Assembly (NCBI GenBank): GCA_001465115.1
Contig: CP013614.1
Span: 3,844,001-3,908,000, forward strand
Direction: 5' to 3'
Length of the DNA: 64,000 nucleotides
From: Enterococcus silesiacus
Lineage (GTDB): Bacteria > Bacillota > Bacilli > Lactobacillales > Enterococcaceae
The position numbers and the translations under genes are program-made. Shown here piece by piece: positions 9,701-17,082 of this stretch; within the stretch, counting starts at the first letter, position 1; the number at the start of each line of letters is the position of its first letter. The notes below the pieces were generated by a model. It worked only from the letters and a program-made list of their open reading frames with translations. It did no database searches and was not told the DNA's origin.

Positions 9701-12415
9701 ATGAAATCTAGAAAAGACGAGATTTTAGCAGTATTAGAATTAAAAAAACAAGGTATGACAGCTGCAGATGTTGCAAAAGAATTAGTAATCGATAGAAGCA
9801 ATGCCAGTCGCTATTTAAGTGAGCTATTCAAAGAACACAAGATCATTAAAAGTGACGGCCGTCCAGTGATCTATTCAGTTGTAACAGAAGAAGAAAAAGT
9901 GCACGTAGATAATTCCAGTGAGGTAACATTTGATAACTTAGTAGGAGCGCAAGATTCTTTAAAAATCAGCATCCAACAGGCCAAAGCGGCGATTTTATAT
10001 CCGCCGCGCGGTTTACATACTATTATTTTTGGGGAAACAGGTACGGGAAAATCTTTGTTTGCGGAATGTATGTATCATTTTGCAGTAGATTCTCAAACAC
10101 TAGCATCAAACGCTCCGTTTGTTTCTTTTAACTGTGCCGACTATGCTCAGAACCCGCAATTGTTGTTTGGGCATATCTTTGGTGTGAAAAAAGGTGCGTA
10201 TACAGGAGCCAATGAAGATAGTCCTGGCTTGATGTCAAAAGCAGACGGTGGAATTCTTTTTTTGGATGAAATTCATCGTTTACCGCCTGAAGGACAAGAG
10301 ATGCTGTTTACATTTATTGATAAAGGGATTTATCGTCCGCTTGGTGAAAGTGGTCAAACGTATGAAGCATCAGTTCAAATCATTGGAGCGACAACCGAAT
10401 CTTCGGAAAGTTTTTTGACAACTTTTAATCGTAGAATTCCGATGGCCATCACATTGCCATCTTTAGATTCTCGTTCACTGGATGAACGGTATGATATTAT
10501 TTCTTTGTTTATCAAACAAGAAGCAAATCGTTTAAATCAACGGATCGATATTAAAAGAGAAGCAATTTTAGCGTTTATGCTCTATGATGCAGAAGGAAAT
10601 ATCGGTCAAGTCAAGCGGGATTTAAAACTCGTGTGTGCTAAATCTTTTCTACACTATCGTACGCATGATGAATCTAGTTTAGTGATTCAAAAACGAGACT
10701 TGCCATTGCAAGTTCAAAAAGGCTTATTAAAAATCAAAGAAGTTTCTGATCGTTTGGATCGTTTTGTTGATAGTAAAAGTAATTACTTAAGTTTCGAACC
10801 AGGGACTAATGAAGTCGTCTGGTCGCAAGATCCAGCTCGAGATATGCAAGTCTATAATGAAATCGAAGAAAAAGTTGCAACGTTATCAGCGAATGAATTG
10901 GAAAATGTCAATTTAGAACAGCTGATTTCTAGTGATATGGATGCTTATTTTCAAACCTATGTGGATGAATTGACACAAAATCCAGTGCATAAAGAGCTAT
11001 TGCCAGAGCCTATTTGGAAATTAACAGATCAGTTATATGATATTGCAGAAAAACGATTGGAACGCCGCTATAACGAAAAAGCCCGTTTTGCTTTTGCACT
11101 ACATTTACAAAGTACGATCGATCGAGTGAGAGAAGGACATGTGATTGTTCATCCTAACTTAAATAATGTTCGCAAGAAAATGAAAAAAGAATTTCAAGTA
11201 GCTATGGATTTATCTGCAATCATTGAAGAAGAAAATAATATTGAAATTCCGTTTGATGAAATTGGTTTTATCAGTATGTTTTTATCGATCAATGTTGGCA
11301 GCAAAGAAAAGGTTCACGAAAATAATGTGGGCGTAGTCGTTTTGATGCATGGTGACTCTACTGCTTCAAGTATGTTGAAAACAGCGCAAGAACTACTTGG
11401 GACAGAAACAGGCGTTGCTATGAATATGCCACTGACGATGGAAGTTCAGACGATGTATGAACAGTTGAAAAGTTTTGTGCTGGATCATCGTGAAAAATTG
11501 GTTAATGGTATGTTGCTTTTAACAGATATGGGGTCGCTGAATTCGTTTGGAAATTTGATTTTTGAAGAAACGGGTATTCGGACAAAAGCAATCACTATGA
11601 CCAGTACGATGATAGTTTTAGAAGCGATTCGGATGGCAAGTGTTGGTAGAAGTTTAGAAGACATTTATCAAAATATCCAGATGTCATTTGAAAGTATCAT
11701 TAGAGAGCAGTTTAGAACAAGTCCACAAAATCGAGATGAAGTGAAAAAAGCTGTAGTTGTAACTTGTTTTACAGGTGAAGGGGTTGCAGCAAAATTATAC
11801 CAGAGAATTCTACCAGTTATTGATGAAAATAAAGTAGAAATCATTCAAATGCAGTTTTTAGAACGTGAAGCCTTTAAAAAACATATCGATAGCTTAATGG
11901 AAGAATATGAAATCAAGGCTATTGCTGGAACAGTCGATGTTGAATACCAAAATATTCCTTTCTTTTCAGCGTATGATATTTTTGATGATGAAAAATTAAA
12001 TGTACTCAAACGAATTGCAGGCGACGAAGTTCCAACGGAGAAAATCGTAAAATCATTAGGTGGAACGATCACCGCAGTGGATTCATTGCAAAAACTGATT
12101 GTTATGTTGCAAAAAACAATTCACCAAATTCAAACAGATATGCATATTATTGTAGAACCTGGTGTGGATGCAGGTATTGTGATCCATCTAGCCTTCTTAG
12201 TAGATGCGATCTTAAAAGGTGAAAAATCAAAAGAATTTGATAACCTTGCTGAATTTATGAAGAAGAATCGTTTGGAAACAGATGTCGCTAGAACTAATCT
12301 AATGGTGATCGAAAAAGCGTATCGCATCGCCTTTACTGAGTCTGATATCGCGCATCTGACCCAACTATTCTTGGAAAATAGAATTGAAGCAATCGCAGAA
12401 TACAAGCAAAATTGA
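9701..12415 (+). CDS. LevR-type sigma-54-dependent PTS regulator
   Basis: A 904-residue activator. An N-terminal winged HTH (1-60) is followed by an AAA+ domain with Walker A GETGTGKS (111-118), the sigma-54-contact loop GAYTGA (165-170) and Walker B GGILFLDE (183-190). Then come a PTS-regulation domain (about 455-560), an EIIA-mannose-like domain (VVLMHGDSTASSM, with the phosphorylatable His), an EIIB-like segment (VVVTCFTGEG, Cys) and a second PRD ending the protein. Such proteins read sugar flux through phosphorylation by HPr and their own EIIB and activate sigma-54 promoters. It should control the three -24/-12 promoters at 12504, 13566 and 16940. RBS GGAGGAAG. It lies only 38 nt after the helicase. 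Confidence 0.93.
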   Translation: MKSRKDEILAVLELKKQGMTAADVAKELVIDRSNASRYLSELFKEHKIIKSDGRPVIYSVVTEEEKVHVDNSSEVTFDNLVGAQDSLKISIQQAKAAILYPPRGLHTIIFGETGTGKSLFAECMYHFAVDSQTLASNAPFVSFNCADYAQNPQLLFGHIFGVKKGAYTGANEDSPGLMSKADGGILFLDEIHRLPPEGQEMLFTFIDKGIYRPLGESGQTYEASVQIIGATTESSESFLTTFNRRIPMAITLPSLDSRSLDERYDIISLFIKQEANRLNQRIDIKREAILAFMLYDAEGNIGQVKRDLKLVCAKSFLHYRTHDESSLVIQKRDLPLQVQKGLLKIKEVSDRLDRFVDSKSNYLSFEPGTNEVVWSQDPARDMQVYNEIEEKVATLSANELENVNLEQLISSDMDAYFQTYVDELTQNPVHKELLPEPIWKLTDQLYDIAEKRLERRYNEKARFAFALHLQSTIDRVREGHVIVHPNLNNVRKKMKKEFQVAMDLSAIIEEENNIEIPFDEIGFISMFLSINVGSKEKVHENNVGVVVLMHGDSTASSMLKTAQELLGTETGVAMNMPLTMEVQTMYEQLKSFVLDHREKLVNGMLLLTDMGSLNSFGNLIFEETGIRTKAITMTSTMIVLEAIRMASVGRSLEDIYQNIQMSFESIIREQFRTSPQNRDEVKKAVVVTCFTGEGVAAKLYQRILPVIDENKVEIIQMQFLEREAFKKHIDSLMEEYEIKAIAGTVDVEYQNIPFFSAYDIFDDEKLNVLKRIAGDEVPTEKIVKSLGGTITAVDSLQKLIVMLQKTIHQIQTDMHIIVEPGVDAGIVIHLAFLVDAILKGEKSKEFDNLAEFMKKNRLETDVARTNLMVIEKAYRIAFTESDIAHLTQLFLENRIEAIAEYKQN

Positions 12416-12417
12416 GT

Positions 12418-12447
12418 AGTGTGTATCCTTAAAAAATGAAGTGTGTA
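12418..12447 (+). promoter_or_regulatory. upstream activator site, PTS promoter 1
   Basis: Two direct copies of AGTGTGTA (12418-12425 and 12440-12447) lie 22 nt apart, two helical turns. The downstream copy ends 56 nt before the -24 box. The same motif recurs at the same distance before the other two sigma-54 promoters, so this is the likely binding site of the LevR-type activator. Confidence 0.7.
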
Positions 12448-12455
12448 CAGTATAG

Positions 12456-12505
12456 ATATAGCCCGAAACCCTAATTCTAAAGGGATTTGGGCTATATATT
12501 TTTTT
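12456..12505 (+). terminator. hairpin with T-tract abutting sigma-54 promoter 1
   Basis: Arms 12456-12472 and 12481-12497 pair over 17 positions with two mismatches (core TAGCCC/GGGCTA), followed by a run of seven T that runs straight into TTGGCAC. It has the shape of an intrinsic terminator for the regulator gene and would insulate the promoter; it could also act as an operator. Confidence 0.6.
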
Positions 12506-12520
12506 GGCACGGTTTTTGCT
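12504..12520 (+). promoter_or_regulatory. sigma-54 (-24/-12) promoter 1
   Basis: TTGGCAC-N5-TTGCT matches the RpoN consensus (TTGGCAC-N5-TTGCW) at every fixed position. It lies 45 nt before the first EIIB gene. Confidence 0.9.
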
Positions 12521-12565
12521 TTATATAAAGGTGTAAATACAATCAAATTCAAAGGAGTGTCAAAA

Positions 12566-12886
12566 ATGGCTAAAAAAACAATTATGTTAGTATGTTCAGC
12601 AGGAATGAGTACAAGCTTATTGGTAACAAAAATGCAAAAAGCAGCAGAAGATCGTGGGATGGAAGCAGATATCTTTGCGGTATCCGCATCAGATGCAGAT
12701 AACAACTTAGAAGCCAAAGATGTAAACGTATTACTTTTAGGCCCGCAAGTTCGTTTTATGAAATCACAATTCGAACAAAAATTAGCACCAAAAGGAATTC
12801 CCTTTGACGTCATCAACATGTCAGATTACGGCATGATGAATGGTGAAAAAGTATTAGATCAAGCAATTGCTTTGATGGACAATTAA
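12566..12886 (+). CDS. PTS EIIB, lactose/cellobiose family (copy 1)
   Basis: 106-residue cytosolic phosphotransfer protein. The phosphorylated cysteine is C10 in LVCSAGMST, and the fold and length match cellobiose-type IIB. It receives phosphate from EIIA and passes it to the sugar entering through EIIC. An upstream in-frame ATG at 12443 would run through the hairpin and promoter and has no RBS; 12566 follows AAAGGAGTG. The product differs from copy 2 (13630-13950) only in its last residue (N versus K). Confidence 0.93.
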   Translation: MAKKTIMLVCSAGMSTSLLVTKMQKAAEDRGMEADIFAVSASDADNNLEAKDVNVLLLGPQVRFMKSQFEQKLAPKGIPFDVINMSDYGMMNGEKVLDQAIALMDN

Positions 12887-12922
12887 TATACGCAAATAAA
12901 AAATGAATGGAGCGTTACAAAA

Positions 12923-13243
12923 ATGGAAGAGCAACAAAATTTAGAAGCGGTTATGGGACTAATCATGTACGGAGGAAATGCTAAAAGTGACGCAATGGAA
13001 GCAATCGCGGCAGCCAAAGCAGGCGACTTTGAATTAGCAGATCAAAAAATTGTTGATGCAGAGGAATCTTTAGTCCAAGCACATCATTCTCAAACAGGTA
13101 TGTTAACGCAAGAAGCACAAGGGAACCATATCCAAGTGACTTTATTGACAGTTCATAGCCAAGATCATTTGATGACAGCAATTGCCTTTACCGATTTGGC
13201 AAAAGAGATTATCGATCTATACCGCCGTATGGATAATGAATAA
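12923..13243 (+). CDS. PTS EIIA, lactose/cellobiose family (copy 1)
   Basis: 106-residue, all-helical, trimeric phosphocarrier. The active-site His78 and metal-ligand Asp81 sit in TVHSQDHLM, exactly the positions known for lactose-type IIA. It accepts phosphate from HPr. The ATG has ATGGAGCG upstream. It differs from copy 2 at a single residue (E3 versus D3). No EIIC follows this copy; the gene pair ends at an intergenic stretch. Confidence 0.93.
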   Translation: MEEQQNLEAVMGLIMYGGNAKSDAMEAIAAAKAGDFELADQKIVDAEESLVQAHHSQTGMLTQEAQGNHIQVTLLTVHSQDHLMTAIAFTDLAKEIIDLYRRMDNE

Positions 13244-13283
13244 AATAGTAAAAAATGATGAGTTTTTATAGAGGTATCTAAGT

Positions 13284-13415
13284 CTACTAGGTGCTAACCT
13301 ATCTAGTAGAAGCAAAAATAGCTTCAGCGCAATAAGTGTTTGAGTTGCTCACATATTCAGAATGAACTACGCAAGGTAGTAGTAAGTTAGGTTCATAGAG
13401 TATAGGAACGCTGAA
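13284..13415. other. nested inverted repeats in the 386-nt gap after EIIA copy 1
   Basis: The stretch 13244-13629 has no gene. It holds CTACTAG/CTAGTAG (13284-13290 with 13303-13309), an outer pair TTCAGCG/CGCTGAA (13323-13329 with 13409-13415), and inside it ATGAAC/GTTCAT (13362-13367 with 13391-13396) enclosing a CTAC/GTAG hairpin (13367-13379). The nesting suggests a folded RNA, perhaps the 3' end of the first transcript. No T-tract follows, so it is not a simple terminator. Confidence 0.35.
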
Positions 13416-13480
13416 AGTAAACTAGGATTAAATATAGCGAGAAATTGAGTATATATTTAAAGAAAGCGCACACAAAATGC

Positions 13481-13510
13481 AGTGTGTAACAAAAGATTAA
13501 ACAGTGTGTA
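13481..13510 (+). promoter_or_regulatory. upstream activator site, PTS promoter 2
   Basis: AGTGTGTA at 13481-13488 and 13503-13510, again 22 nt apart, with an inverted CACACA half-site just upstream (13469-13474). The last copy ends 55 nt before the -24 box. AGAAAGCGCACACA (13461-13474) also loosely resembles a cre site. Confidence 0.7.
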
Positions 13511-13517
13511 CACAATC

Positions 13518-13567
13518 TGTATAGACCAAAACGCTGTTATGACTAGGTTTGGTCTATACATCTTTTT
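13518..13567 (+). terminator. hairpin with T-tract abutting sigma-54 promoter 2
   Basis: TGTATAGACCAAAAC (13518-13532) pairs with GGTTTGGTCTATACA (13546-13560) with one mismatch, followed by TCTTTTT leading into GGCAC. The sequence differs from the hairpin at promoter 1 but has the same position and architecture. Confidence 0.6.
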
Positions 13568-13582
13568 GGCACACTTCTTGCT
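13566..13582 (+). promoter_or_regulatory. sigma-54 (-24/-12) promoter 2
   Basis: TTGGCAC-N5-TTGCT, a full match to the RpoN consensus, 47 nt before the second EIIB gene. Confidence 0.9.
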
Positions 13583-13629
13583 TTATATAAAAGTGTAAGT
13601 ACAACAAATTTAGAAGGAGTGTAAAAAAA

Positions 13630-13950
13630 ATGGCTAAAAAAACAATTATGTTAGTATGTTCAGCAGGAATGAGTACAAGTTTATTGGTAACAAAAATGCA
13701 AAAAGCAGCAGAAGATCGTGGGATGGAAGCAGATATCTTTGCAGTATCCGCATCAGATGCAGATAACAACTTAGAAGCTAAAGATGTAAACGTATTACTT
13801 TTAGGTCCGCAAGTTCGTTTTATGAAATCACAATTCGAACAAAAATTAGCACCAAAAGGAATTCCATTTGACGTCATCAACATGTCAGATTACGGCATGA
13901 TGAATGGTGAAAAAGTTTTAGATCAAGCAATTGCTTTGATGGACAAGTAA
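13630..13950 (+). CDS. PTS EIIB, lactose/cellobiose family (copy 2)
   Basis: Second copy of the 106-residue IIB, with C10 in LVCSAGMST. It ends MDK where copy 1 ends MDN and is otherwise identical in protein. The start follows GAAGGAGTG. This copy heads the operon that includes EIIA copy 2, an EIIC and three accessory genes, so it is the one placed with a full transporter. Confidence 0.93.
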   Translation: MAKKTIMLVCSAGMSTSLLVTKMQKAAEDRGMEADIFAVSASDADNNLEAKDVNVLLLGPQVRFMKSQFEQKLAPKGIPFDVINMSDYGMMNGEKVLDQAIALMDK

Positions 13951-13978
13951 AAATAAAAAATGAACGGAGCTACAAAAC

Positions 13979-14299
13979 GTGGAAGATCAACAAAATTTAG
14001 AAGCGGTTATGGGACTGATTATGTACGGAGGAAATGCTAAAAGCGACGCAATGGAAGCAATCGCGGCAGCGAAAGCAGGAGACTTCGAATTAGCAGATCA
14101 AAAAATTGTTGATGCAGAGGAATCTTTAGTCCAAGCACATCATTCTCAAACAGGCATGTTAACACAAGAAGCACAAGGAAATCATATCCAAGTGACTTTA
14201 TTGACAGTCCATAGCCAAGATCATTTGATGACAGCGATTGCTTTTACAGATTTAGCAAAAGAAATCATTGATTTATATCGCCGCATGGACAACGAGTAA
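13979..14299 (+). CDS. PTS EIIA, lactose/cellobiose family (copy 2)
   Basis: Second copy of the 106-residue IIA with His78 and Asp81 in TVHSQDHLM; it begins MEDQQ where copy 1 has MEEQQ. It starts with GTG where copy 1 uses ATG, behind ACGGAGC, so the two copies may be translated at different rates. A 132-nt spacer separates it from EIIC. Confidence 0.92.
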   Translation: MEDQQNLEAVMGLIMYGGNAKSDAMEAIAAAKAGDFELADQKIVDAEESLVQAHHSQTGMLTQEAQGNHIQVTLLTVHSQDHLMTAIAFTDLAKEIIDLYRRMDNE

Positions 14300-14431
14300 G
14301 CTATATCATTTTCTTTTTTGAACGGAAGAAAATAGCAGTTAAAGTTTTTTGAACGGAGCTTTAACAACGACATTGTTTTAAGGAGTTTAATCGCTCTTTG
14401 AATAAATATTATTTATAGGAGGAATTAAAAA

Positions 14432-15886
14432 ATGGATGGATTAACAGCCTGGATGGAGAAGTACATCTTGCCAGTAGCCGGTAAAATCGGTGCTCAGAAA
14501 CACTTAGTAGCATTACGTGATGCATTTATCGGTACAATGCCGGCAACAATGGCAGGATCGATCGCAGTAATGATCAACGCGATGATACGTGACCTGCCGC
14601 AGCAATTTTTCTCTGATTATGCAGCAAATCTTGCCGCAGATAAAGGTATTTTTGCAGTTATTAATGTTATTATTGGAATCAACGGATTTGTTTGGAATGG
14701 GACTTTGGCGATTGCCGGTTTGATTTTTGCCTTTTCTTGGGGGTATAATCTAGCAAGAGCATACAAAGTAAACGACTTAGCTGGTGGTATCGTTGGTTTA
14801 GCAACATTGATTCAAGGGATTGCATTTGCTTATTCTAATACTTTAGAAACAGCAGTTCCAAAAGAATTGATGAATACAATCAATGAAAACTCAGCAACAA
14901 GTGGTTGGTCAGCAACAGCTGAAGGCTTAACAGCAGGCGGTTGGGGTTGGTTAAAGCTAGACCACTTAAATGGGAATGCATACTTCACAGTTATGATTAT
15001 GGGTGCTATTTCTGTGATCATCTTCTGTAAATTAATGTTGGCGAATATTACAATCAAAATGCCTGATTCAGTTCCGCCAGCAGTATCAAAAGCTTTCGCT
15101 GCGATTTTACCTGCAACGATCGCATTATATGTTATTGCAATTATTAACTTTGTAGTAGGCAAATTAACTGACGGACAATTGATCATCGATCTAGTTCAAA
15201 AATATATTGCAGAACCGTTCTTGGGCTTATCTCAAGGTCTAGGTGCAGTATTGATCGTAACAATTTTCGTTCAAATTTTCTGGTTCTTCGGTATTCATGG
15301 TCCAAACGTATTGGCACCAGTTTTAGAAGGTATCTGGGGACAAGCACAATTAATCAATATCGATATTTTCCAAAAAGGCTACAAAGGCTTAACTGGTACT
15401 CCAGCTGTCTTGAAAGCTATTGACGATGGAAAAGCGTACATGTGGGTTCGTGGTTCATTTGATGCCTTTGCATGGTTTGGTGGATCCGGTGGTACGATCG
15501 TCTTGATCATCGCTATCTTGCTATTCTCTAAACGTGCAGATTACCTAACTGTTGGTAAATTATCATTAGGACCTGGTATCTTCAACATTAACGAACCGAT
15601 CATGTTTGGTTTACCAATCGTATTAAATGCAATCATGTTTGTACCATTCTTAGTAGCACCAGTTGTAGCAACAACAATCGGCTGGTTAGCAACGTACTTC
15701 GGATTAGTAGCACCAGTATCACAACAAGTAACGTGGGTTGTGCCGCCAATCTTGCTATCATTCTTAGCAACAGGAGCGGACTGGAGAGCACCAATCGTAA
15801 CGATCGTATGTATGGTCGTAACATTCCTGATCTGGACACCGTTTGTTATTGCGGCTAACAGAATGGAACCAACTGATTTTGAATAA
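14432..15886 (+). CDS. PTS EIIC, cellobiose/lactose family permease 1
   Basis: Polytopic membrane permease of 484 residues that binds the sugar and moves it in for phosphorylation by EIIB. Family marks: N-terminal WMEKYILPVAGKIGAQKHL, the KMPDSVPPAVSKAFA segment, the FFGIHGPNVLAPVL loop, and the substrate-site motif FNINEPIMFGLP. RBS TAGGAGG. The substrate is not readable; relatives carry cellobiose, chitobiose or other beta-glucosides. No phospho-glycosidase is encoded in the operon. Confidence 0.93.
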   Translation: MDGLTAWMEKYILPVAGKIGAQKHLVALRDAFIGTMPATMAGSIAVMINAMIRDLPQQFFSDYAANLAADKGIFAVINVIIGINGFVWNGTLAIAGLIFAFSWGYNLARAYKVNDLAGGIVGLATLIQGIAFAYSNTLETAVPKELMNTINENSATSGWSATAEGLTAGGWGWLKLDHLNGNAYFTVMIMGAISVIIFCKLMLANITIKMPDSVPPAVSKAFAAILPATIALYVIAIINFVVGKLTDGQLIIDLVQKYIAEPFLGLSQGLGAVLIVTIFVQIFWFFGIHGPNVLAPVLEGIWGQAQLINIDIFQKGYKGLTGTPAVLKAIDDGKAYMWVRGSFDAFAWFGGSGGTIVLIIAILLFSKRADYLTVGKLSLGPGIFNINEPIMFGLPIVLNAIMFVPFLVAPVVATTIGWLATYFGLVAPVSQQVTWVVPPILLSFLATGADWRAPIVTIVCMVVTFLIWTPFVIAANRMEPTDFE

Positions 15887-15902
15887 AAAAACTAAATAGT
15901 AT

Positions 15903-15934
15903 GTTGCTTTCACTTCAAACGAGGTGAAAGCAAC
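15903..15934 (+). other. intra-operon hairpin
   Basis: GTTGCTTTCAC (15903-15913) and GTGAAAGCAAC (15924-15934) are perfect 11-nt complements, between EIIC and the next small gene. The following sequence is only weakly T-rich, so it may be an attenuator or an mRNA-processing or stability element. Confidence 0.5.
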
Positions 15935-15960
15935 AGCTTTATTGTTAAGGAGAGGTTAAA

Positions 15961-16179
15961 ATGATCACAATCGCAAGCGCAATGCAACAAGAGGAAATCA
16001 AGAACTTACTAGAAAGCTATGACGGTGGCGATTTCACGTACACATTTAAAGAAAAAAAAGGAATCAAATTAGCATTTGACGTAACAGGAGACAAAGAAGA
16101 AGCGGCTAAAAAGGCAAAAGAAATCATCAAAGCACAACCTTGGGGCGGTGTCTTGTTCTTCCAAGCAGCTGCAGTTTAA
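15961..16179 (+). CDS. small protein in PTS operon, unrecognised
   Basis: 72 residues with no family I recognise. The pattern of a charged middle (TFKEKKGIKLAFDV) alternating strand-like and helix-like segments (KEEAAKKAKEIIKA) and a hydrophobic end (GGVLFFQAAAV) suggests a compact beta-alpha-beta fold. No membrane segment or signal peptide. It has a strong RBS (AAGGAGAGG) and lies between EIIC and DUF3284 in the sigma-54 operon, so it should be induced with the transporter. Function unknown. Confidence 0.65.
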   Translation: MITIASAMQQEEIKNLLESYDGGDFTYTFKEKKGIKLAFDVTGDKEEAAKKAKEIIKAQPWGGVLFFQAAAV

Positions 16180-16200
16180 AAAAGATTGGATGGATGTAAG

Positions 16201-16398
16201 ATGGTAAGAAACGGTTTATTTGTATGCAGCATTGGCTTAATTATAATTTTATATGCGCTTAATCCTGCATCAATGCAGTATGATTTGTTAAGTATGACGA
16301 CAGGTATTTTCTTAGTGGTTGTTGGAGGGTACTTTTTCTTCAAAGGCAGAAAGAAAGAAGAACAAAATAAGAAAGATAGTAACGAGGTGAAAAGATAA
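16201..16398 (+). CDS. small two-segment membrane protein, unrecognised
   Basis: 65 residues from the chosen start. Two hydrophobic stretches (GLFVCSIGLIIILYAL and MTTGIFLVVVGGYFFF) are followed by a very charged tail (KGRKKEEQNKKDSNEVKR), so it is likely an inner-membrane protein with its tail in the cytoplasm. An in-frame ATG at 16186 exists, but GGATGG sits at a better distance from 16201. Its stop overlaps the next start by one base. Function unknown. Confidence 0.55.
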   Translation: MVRNGLFVCSIGLIIILYALNPASMQYDLLSMTTGIFLVVVGGYFFFKGRKKEEQNKKDSNEVKR

Positions 16399-16811
16399 TG
16401 GAAATTATAAAAAAAATGAATATTCCAGCATCTGTTTTTTATGACCAAGTCATGGATTCTGTTTTGTTTGATATACGAAAGCATACGGGCAAAAGTTTAA
16501 CAAGAAAACAATTAAACAACTTTGAATATGTTAAAGAATTTTCAAAAAATAGCAGAGCACGTATCAAAGTAGAAAAACTTGTTGAAAATACATCTTACCA
16601 TTTTCGCACATCTACAACAAAAAATGACTTCTTGGTTCAATATGATATCAAACCATTAGATGAAAAGTCTTGTGAGATTCGATATAATGAGAAAATGGAA
16701 TCATATGGATTTTTACAGAAAATGAACGATGCCGTACTTGGTACAATTTTGATGTTTTTTAAAAAGCGTCAATTTACTAAAATGTTAAAAATGATGGAAG
16801 AATCATATTGA
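16398..16811 (+). CDS. DUF3284-type protein
   Basis: 137 residues. The opening (MEIIKKMNIPASVFYDQV) and the later SCEIRYNEKM segment match the DUF3284 proteins commonly encoded with cellobiose/lactose-type PTS genes in lactic acid bacteria; the fold resembles START/polyketide-cyclase-like proteins. The role is not established. It is the last gene of the second sigma-54 operon and overlaps the preceding stop (TAATG). RBS GAGGTG. Confidence 0.75.
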   Translation: MEIIKKMNIPASVFYDQVMDSVLFDIRKHTGKSLTRKQLNNFEYVKEFSKNSRARIKVEKLVENTSYHFRTSTTKNDFLVQYDIKPLDEKSCEIRYNEKMESYGFLQKMNDAVLGTILMFFKKRQFTKMLKMMEESY

Positions 16812-16813
16812 TG

Positions 16814-16842
16814 AGAGTGTCATAGAGGCACTCTTTTTTTTT
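16814..16842 (+). terminator. intrinsic terminator
   Basis: AGAGTG/CACTCT stem (16814-16819 with 16829-16834) followed by eight T, directly after the DUF3284-type gene. Confidence 0.85.
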
Positions 16843-16851
16843 GCCCTTTTT

Positions 16852-16884
16852 TACACACAAAATACACAGTGTAAGTTGTGTGTA
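16852..16884 (+). promoter_or_regulatory. upstream activator site, PTS promoter 3
   Basis: TACACACA (16852-16859) and TGTGTGTA (16877-16884) form an inverted pair, with a third half-site AGTGTA (16868-16873) between. The last half-site ends 55 nt before the -24 box, the same spacing as at promoters 1 and 2. Confidence 0.65.
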
Positions 16885-16898
16885 ATTAAGCGTGTTAA

Positions 16899-16912
16899 AG
16901 AAAGCGCTTTAT
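16899..16912 (+). promoter_or_regulatory. possible CcpA cre site
   Basis: AGAAAGCGCTTTAT contains a perfect AAAGCGCTTT palindrome and agrees with the cre consensus core. It lies between the activator site and the -24 box, where CcpA binding could block activation. Confidence 0.4.
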
Positions 16913-16939
16913 AGTCGCTGGTTTTTGGTCTAGATCAAT

Positions 16940-16956
16940 TTGGCATGATTATTGCT
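16940..16956 (+). promoter_or_regulatory. sigma-54 (-24/-12) promoter 3
   Basis: TTGGCAT-N5-TTGCT, one base from the consensus -24 box. It serves the second EIIC gene, 126 nt downstream. Confidence 0.85.
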
Positions 16957-17082
16957 TATTATAAGAATGTAAGATTATATTGATACAATATTTAAGAAGG
17001 CAGGTTGTTATTGTTTTGGTGTATAAGTCTGATTTAAAAGGTGAACGCTTTTTAAATAAATAAAATATTGGGAGGACAAAAG

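Larger units (their letters stand above)
12504..14299 (+). repeat. tandem duplication of promoter-EIIB-EIIA unit
   Basis: The unit starting at the -24 box and ending at the EIIA stop occurs twice (12504-13243 and 13566-14299), about 1.06 kb apart. EIIB and EIIA are each identical between copies except for one residue; DNA differences are mostly silent third positions. The sequence between the copies (13244-13480) has no counterpart before copy 1. Confidence 0.9.

Noticed and set aside
12130..12819. Long minus-strand frame over the regulator end and EIIB copy 1 (and its twin at 13554-13883)
   Set aside because: Antisense to confident genes and repeated only because EIIB is duplicated; it crosses the hairpin and promoter and has no family signature.
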